Origin: Roseivirga spongicola
GTDB lineage: Bacteria > Bacteroidota > Bacteroidia > Cytophagales > Cyclobacteriaceae
Assembly: GCF_001592965.1 (NCBI RefSeq)
Contig: NZ_LRPC01000001.1
Location: 1,488,001-1,552,000 of the forward strand
Direction: 5' to 3'
Length of the DNA stretch: 64,000 nt
Shown: in pieces, positions 59,891 through 64,000 of the stretch
Numbering within the stretch: the first letter of the stretch is position 1
Layout: the number at the start of each line of letters is the position of its first letter
Notes under the pieces: generated by a model
What the model was told of the DNA's origin: nothing
The model's database searches: none
The model's input: the letters and a program-made list of their open reading frames with translations, nothing else
Translations under genes and position numbers: made by a program

Positions 59891-60796
59891 ATGAACGAAA
59901 AACTACAAATAGCATTCGATAATTTTTGGTCGAATGTGCTGGAAAACGCACCGTCAATTCTCATCGGGTTCGGGCTGCTCATCATTTTCATACTGATCGG
60001 CTATGGGCTTCAATCTTTAATTAAGAGAAGGCTTATAAAGCGGCTCAATGATCAGTTGCTTACCAATTTCATAGCCCGAATTGTATTTCTCATTTTCCTC
60101 ATAATTGGCCTTACCTCATTTCTCAACGAGGTTGGATGGAGCAAGGCGGCTAGTAGTTTGCTGGCCGGGGCTGGTGTTTCGGCCTTAATTATTGGCTTTG
60201 CCTTTAAAGATATTGGAGAAAATTTCTTGGCTGGCTTCTTTCTGGCCTTTTCCAGACCCTTCAGCATTGGCGATATTATAGAGATTGACGGAATGACAGG
60301 CACTGTGCGTGCGCTAAACTTTAGAAGTACGCATGTACGCACTTTCGATGGGCGTGATGTGTTTGTGCCGAATGCTTCGCTCATCAAAAATATGCTGACC
60401 AATTTTACCCGAGATGGTTTGATGAGGCACAACTTTATAATTGGTATTGACTATGGAGATGACTTGGTGAAAGCCAACAAAGTAGTACTAGATGAACTCT
60501 CGAAGTTAAATGGTCTAGTGCATGCCGAAGGTATGGAACCCTTTGTGGTTATTCAGGAATTCGGTACCAGTACAATTAATCTGAATATTCATTTCTGGAC
60601 AAATTCTCACGACTTTGAAGGTTCAGTTCTTCAGCTTAAAAGCGAAGTGATGCGCCTAACCGTAGATAGACTTACTAAGGAAGGGTTCTCTATGCCAGCC
60701 GATATTGTGGAGCTTAAAATCTATAAACCAGAATATGCTATACCAGTAACTGTGAGTGGTAAAATTGAGCAGGATAACCTGAAAGGGAAAGTGTAA
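59891..60796 (+). CDS. MscS-family mechanosensitive ion channel
   Basis: A 301-residue channel. The ATG at 59891 (MNEKLQIAFDNFWSNVLENA) is preferred over an in-frame start at 59792. Three hydrophobic helices (about 25-45, 65-85, 95-120) end with the pore helix AASSLLAGAGVSALIIGFAF, followed by the signature ENFLAGFFLAFSRPFSIGD and the beta domain (GTVRALNFRSTHVRTFDGRD, FVPNASLIKNMLTNFTR). It opens under membrane tension to release solutes. Single-gene unit. Confidence 0.93.
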   Translation: MNEKLQIAFDNFWSNVLENAPSILIGFGLLIIFILIGYGLQSLIKRRLIKRLNDQLLTNFIARIVFLIFLIIGLTSFLNEVGWSKAASSLLAGAGVSALIIGFAFKDIGENFLAGFFLAFSRPFSIGDIIEIDGMTGTVRALNFRSTHVRTFDGRDVFVPNASLIKNMLTNFTRDGLMRHNFIIGIDYGDDLVKANKVVLDELSKLNGLVHAEGMEPFVVIQEFGTSTINLNIHFWTNSHDFEGSVLQLKSEVMRLTVDRLTKEGFSMPADIVELKIYKPEYAIPVTVSGKIEQDNLKGKV

Positions 60797-60807
60797 TGCC
60801 TTATTGA

Positions 60808-62559
60808 TTAACCTTTTTCTAACCATTGTTGGTGTCTCCTGCTGGCTTCTTTAGCCCAAATTTTTGGGCGCTTCCCTAAGCATTCTAAAATGGCGTCTAC
60901 TCCCACAACAGTTCCTTTGGCCAAACGGCCAAGAAGAGCCATTGGCAATTCTTGGTCATTTTCTGACAAGATGTAGCCCTTATCTGTTGTTGCAATCCCT
61001 AACTCTTCATCTAGTGGCTGAATTAGGTTTTGAGTAAGAAGGTTCTTTACTAAACTCGAGCTTACCTGATCTACTTTGGCGGAGGGTAAAACAGAGTCTA
61101 CCATTATCGGAATAGTATGTTCTAATTCGTCCTTTTTTAGGTTCCATCCCTTTTTGGTGACTTTAATATCTGGGTTATGAACTAGGTCAACATTGAGAAT
61201 ACCAGCTTTTATGAGCGCAATTAGTTGTTGGATGCTCTCCACAGGAGGCCCAAATGAGTAGCGCTTGGTAGATTCATCTAAGGCTACAATCTCTTTTGCT
61301 ACATTGTTAGAGCAAACGTTATAAGAAAGCTCTTCATAAATGGACGGCTGGCAATGCCGCCAAACCTGACCAATACAGTAATCCAAGCTTATGGCTCTTT
61401 TGCCAACTGCCATTCCTACATATGCCTGCAAAGTTTCGAGTACCGACAGGTCTTTGGGCAACATGGTTGGGTGTTCATAGCTCTGGTCTTTTAACCATTC
61501 TATGACGGCCTGTTCAACCTTAGCCTTTTCTGATATTTGATAATTATAGGGGGCTGGCAAGCGCTCAAATATTTCTGCTGCCATTGGGGCAAAAGCCTTC
61601 AATATGAAACTGGTATCGCTGGCTTCTCGCTGAGTCTTTCTATCTCCTATTGCACCTTCAAAATGGCTCATCTGCTGTTCAGATGGCTGAAACCATTTAT
61701 CTACAGCGGCATTTAAAGGCTTCGGTACAGGAGGGAGCCCATCGGGCGAGTAAGGAAAGAGTAAGTTTTTTAACGAGTAGTTGGTGCTATAAGAGCATAA
61801 TTGAGTTTCTGGATGCTCTATGTTGAAGGCTCCAAACTTATTGGCAACGGCTCTAATTAAGTCTATAGCTGCTAATCCAAAACCACGGATAGCTATTTTG
61901 GTATTGGGAGATAGAAGCTCATGTTCAAGGATGTTGCTCAAGGGGTATGGCGACCTGAATAGTTCAATATTCTTATTCTGGTCAGTCTTTTGCTCCCAAT
62001 CGACAATCTCTTCTGATGGTTCTGCAGGTTGATGACCTATGGTTAAAAGAACTTCGTTGAGTTGGTCGTAATGCTCTATGGAAGAGCTGAGTGTAATGTA
62101 TTGGTCGTCATTCAGTCTTAAGTTTTCAATTCGTTCGGTACGAAGTGATACAATATTGGCCTCACGTAATGCGCTGACCAACGATTCAAATCGTTCTTTG
62201 AGGTATTTGCCAATTTTAGCACGTGGTGGATAGCTGTCTGCGAGTGTTACAGAAGCCTCTTCCCAGTTCACGCTTATCCATTCATGGTACGAAGGAAAAG
62301 GAGGGATGGCTATGTCTCCGAAATTGACGGCTTCTCTCCCTTCAATTTCTAATATTCGCTCATGAATGTTTATCCAGTTAGCCTCAGACTGATCAAGACT
62401 ATAGACTTGTCCATTTCCAAAATTACCAGTGCTTTCAAAAAGAATAAAGCGTATTCCGCTAAGTGCATTCTTTTTGGCTAACTCTACAACTAGGGATTCA
62501 AATGCATGTCCGCCTCTGGGGCCAATGCCAACAATACCAATGGTTCTTTCTTTGAGCAT
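60808..62559 (-). CDS. FAD/NAD(P)-binding protein (FAD_NAD_binding_9 type)
   Basis: A 583-residue cytoplasmic protein. The N-terminus has a Rossmann motif (GIVGIGPRGGHAFESLV; Gly11, Gly13, Gly16), then FESTGNFGNGQVYS and INIHERILEIEGRE, and a second Rossmann-like segment near residue 225 (KIAIRGFGLAAIDLIRAV). The C-terminal part (TTDKGYILSENDQELPMALLG, then AKGTVVGVDAILECLGKRP) resembles the family of FAD-NAD(P)-binding proteins that includes hydroxyacyl- and amino-acid-hydroxylating-like enzymes. The reaction is unknown. It is transcribed alone. Confidence 0.83.
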   Translation of the reverse strand: MLKERTIGIVGIGPRGGHAFESLVVELAKKNALSGIRFILFESTGNFGNGQVYSLDQSEANWINIHERILEIEGREAVNFGDIAIPPFPSYHEWISVNWEEASVTLADSYPPRAKIGKYLKERFESLVSALREANIVSLRTERIENLRLNDDQYITLSSSIEHYDQLNEVLLTIGHQPAEPSEEIVDWEQKTDQNKNIELFRSPYPLSNILEHELLSPNTKIAIRGFGLAAIDLIRAVANKFGAFNIEHPETQLCSYSTNYSLKNLLFPYSPDGLPPVPKPLNAAVDKWFQPSEQQMSHFEGAIGDRKTQREASDTSFILKAFAPMAAEIFERLPAPYNYQISEKAKVEQAVIEWLKDQSYEHPTMLPKDLSVLETLQAYVGMAVGKRAISLDYCIGQVWRHCQPSIYEELSYNVCSNNVAKEIVALDESTKRYSFGPPVESIQQLIALIKAGILNVDLVHNPDIKVTKKGWNLKKDELEHTIPIMVDSVLPSAKVDQVSSSLVKNLLTQNLIQPLDEELGIATTDKGYILSENDQELPMALLGRLAKGTVVGVDAILECLGKRPKIWAKEASRRHQQWLEKG

Positions 62560-62691
62560 AATCTAGTGGGTGTGCTACACCGTTACTGTTGAGGTTTTTT
62601 GAAAAATAGTGTATTGAAATGCTTAATCTAAAATAGATACTATTCTAAAGTAAAATGTGTTTTGGAAAAATTAGAAAGGGATAGAAAAACA

Positions 62692-62729
62692 AAAGGAAGC
62701 TACTCCGAGAGTTCGGTGCGCTTCCTTTC
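62692..62729. terminator. Terminator-like hairpin between convergent-end genes
   Basis: AAAGGAAGC and GCTTCCTTT enclose a smaller CCGA/TCGG stem. On the minus strand TTGTTTTTC follows, so it should end the transcript of the membrane protein gene at 62749-63396. Confidence 0.65.
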
Positions 62730-62748
62730 TGTTGTTTGAGGTTTGAGT

Positions 62749-63396
62749 TTAATCTTTTGTTTTAAGCAAGACTATGCCCAGCCAAGCGAACCATACAATT
62801 TGGAGAAGTCCGAAAACGACTCCTAAATCTCCGAGCCCTGGAATTACAGTTAGAATACCAGCCAAACCCACCAAAAGCCCAAGCCAATGCATGACCTTTG
62901 GCAATTGATGGGCCTTTAGGCCAGCAAGGGTAACAAGCAATACCCAAATTCCCCCAACTACTTCAACTCCACCACCTAATCCATTTTGAAGGGTTTCAAT
63001 GGTAAGCCAAAGCTGACTTGCTTGTTGAATATTTTTGGGCTGCTGGGCTAAGGCGGCTTCTAAACCTATGTTCGTGATCATACCGCTGGCAATGACGAGT
63101 ACTGACCAGATGTACCCAAATATGACAGCTATGCCTGAAAGAATAGGTTTCTTGGCTTTTAGGATGCCATTTAGAGCGAAGCTTAAAAAAACCAATACCA
63201 CACCGAAGAGCACATAGATTACGAAAATCCATAACTGATAAAGGGCTTGGTTACTACTCAAAAAAGCTAGTCTTTCATTTATGCTGAGGGAGCTTGCTTC
63301 AGGGTTGAGTGAGCCAATGAGTAAGATAAAGCCAAATATGTAGATAGTCGCTTGGGTTAGCGCAGCGCTTCCACCAATCTTGTAAAGTGTTTTCAT
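62749..63396 (-). CDS. Multi-helix membrane protein (DUF4386-like)
   Basis: A 215-residue integral membrane protein with six predicted helices (about residues 10-30, 53-78, 86-108, 130-155, 165-183, 188-210) and short loops. The N-terminal KIGGSAALTQATIYIFGFIL and LWIFVIYVLFGVVLVFLSFAL resemble DUF4386 proteins. Function unknown. It starts one base after the stop of the acetyltransferase gene, so both are in one operon. Confidence 0.7.
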   Translation of the reverse strand: MKTLYKIGGSAALTQATIYIFGFILLIGSLNPEASSLSINERLAFLSSNQALYQLWIFVIYVLFGVVLVFLSFALNGILKAKKPILSGIAVIFGYIWSVLVIASGMITNIGLEAALAQQPKNIQQASQLWLTIETLQNGLGGGVEVVGGIWVLLVTLAGLKAHQLPKVMHWLGLLVGLAGILTVIPGLGDLGVVFGLLQIVWFAWLGIVLLKTKD

Positions 63397-63397
63397 T

Positions 63398-64000
63398 TTA
63401 AGCGCTTTTAAGTTGTTGGTGTACTTGCATCAGGGCTTTAATATCTTTCGATGTCAACAGCTGAATATTTTGGGTAATGACATCAACGGGCCAATTCCAC
63501 CACTCAATTTTTAAGAGCGTTTCAATTTCTTCTTCATTGAATCGTTTTTTGATTGGTTTTGCTGGGTTTCCACCCACTATGGTGTAAGGCTCTACACTTT
63601 TGGTAACTACAGATTGGGCGCCAATAATACAGCCATCTCCTATGGTTACTCCAGGAAGAATTACGGCCTCATGGCCAATCCAAACATCGCTTCCTACTGT
63701 AATGCTGCCCCTTACTGGGTAGGCTTTGTCTTGCATGGCGTTCTCCCACCCATGACCAAAGATGGCAAAGGGAAAAGATGAGATGGCTTGGATTAAATGG
63801 TTGCCTCCATTGAGTAAAAACTGAACACCAGAAGCAATGCTACAGAACTTACCGATAATCAGTTTGTCGTCAATAAAGTCGAAGTTGTAGCGAACATTCT
63901 TTTCGAAATTTGCTACATCATCATGGTCATCGTAATAGGTGAAATCACCGATTTCTATCTTCGGATTCTTGACCACGTTTTTCAAGAAACAAAGCTTGTT
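63398..64000 (-). CDS. Vat/CatB-type xenobiotic acetyltransferase, 5' end outside window
   Basis: At least 200 residues; the reading frame is open at base 64000, and the alignment with Vat/XAT proteins continues to the edge (NKLCFLKNVVKNPK), so the real start lies beyond it and TTG at 63985 is not needed. It is a left-handed beta-helix hexapeptide acetyltransferase: IGKFCSIASGVQFLLNGGNH with the catalytic-type His, the loop FPFAIFGHGWENAM, SDVWIGHEAVILPGV, AQSVVTKSVEPYTIVGGNPAKPI and the C-terminal WWNWP. Relatives acetylate streptogramin A or chloramphenicol; many chromosomal members have no known resistance role. Confidence 0.9.
   Translation of the reverse strand, partial: NKLCFLKNVVKNPKIEIGDFTYYDDHDDVANFEKNVRYNFDFIDDKLIIGKFCSIASGVQFLLNGGNHLIQAISSFPFAIFGHGWENAMQDKAYPVRGSITVGSDVWIGHEAVILPGVTIGDGCIIGAQSVVTKSVEPYTIVGGNPAKPIKKRFNEEEIETLLKIEWWNWPVDVITQNIQLLTSKDIKALMQVHQQLKSA

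Overview
The window looks like a chromosomal segment of an aerobic, probably marine or free-living Bacteroidota bacterium, most likely of the Cytophagales (Roseivirga/Fulvivirga/Marivirga-like; the rank below phylum is inference). The evidence is: two large exported proteins end in type IX secretion (T9SS) sorting domains; several genes carry the Bacteroidota promoter TTTG-N19-TAnnTTTG; the Bacteroidota small protein DUF4295 lies beside rpmG; the E1 dehydrogenase is fused alpha-beta; and the bacillithiol genes bshC and ytxJ are present. I found no rRNA, tRNA, CRISPR array, prophage or transposase gene. Coding density is high, with short intergenic repeats typical of the group.

Layout. 1-1.4 kb: a lipoprotein cut by the window edge and a DUF4331 protein split into two genes. 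1.5-6.7 kb: small membrane proteins, a MarR regulator with a palindromic operator, and a tight run of glycerophosphodiesterase-like lipoprotein, threonine aldolase, lactonase-fold lipoprotein and one unknown. 6.9-8.7 kb: an exported Gfo/Idh/MocA protein flanked by inverted repeats, and a DinB protein. 8.7-11.4 kb: a LytTR response regulator/LytS-type kinase pair and an alpha/beta hydrolase. 12.6-15.1 kb: cytochrome bd oxidase (cydAB) with a regulatory region that looks FNR-like. 15.4-25.3 kb: rarA, a RelE/ParE-type toxin-antitoxin pair, an M28 peptidase, a nitroreductase with a DASS transporter, an EEP-family protein and sucD.

25.3-35.8 kb is the most distinctive part. A three-gene operon encodes an S74 self-cleaving (phage-tail-fibre-like) surface protein, a 1605-residue cadherin-repeat T9SS protein and a lipoprotein. 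Directly upstream lie a small LuxR-type HTH protein and a TPR-transmembrane-LytTR protein, and between those two sits a pair of direct repeats with the geometry of a LytTR operator. I infer that this is a regulated surface-adhesin or fibre system.

35.9-48.8 kb is housekeeping: rny, zapA, a coiled-coil partner, pheT, radC, rpsT, fused E1 with ytxJ, an M16 peptidase, ispF and mnmD. 48.9-53 kb carries a lipoprotein and a 1231-residue beta-propeller T9SS protein. 53-58.5 kb: a 5-FTHF cyclo-ligase gene, bshC, rimO, ftsY, DUF4295 and rpmG. 58.6-64 kb: an AhpD-like protein with a Crp/Fnr regulator, an MscS channel, an FAD/NAD(P)-binding protein, a membrane protein and a Vat/CatB-type acetyltransferase cut by the right edge.

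Starts were moved inward from the longest reading frame where an internal ATG gives a clean signal peptide or a conserved N-terminus, or where a promoter lies between the candidate starts.
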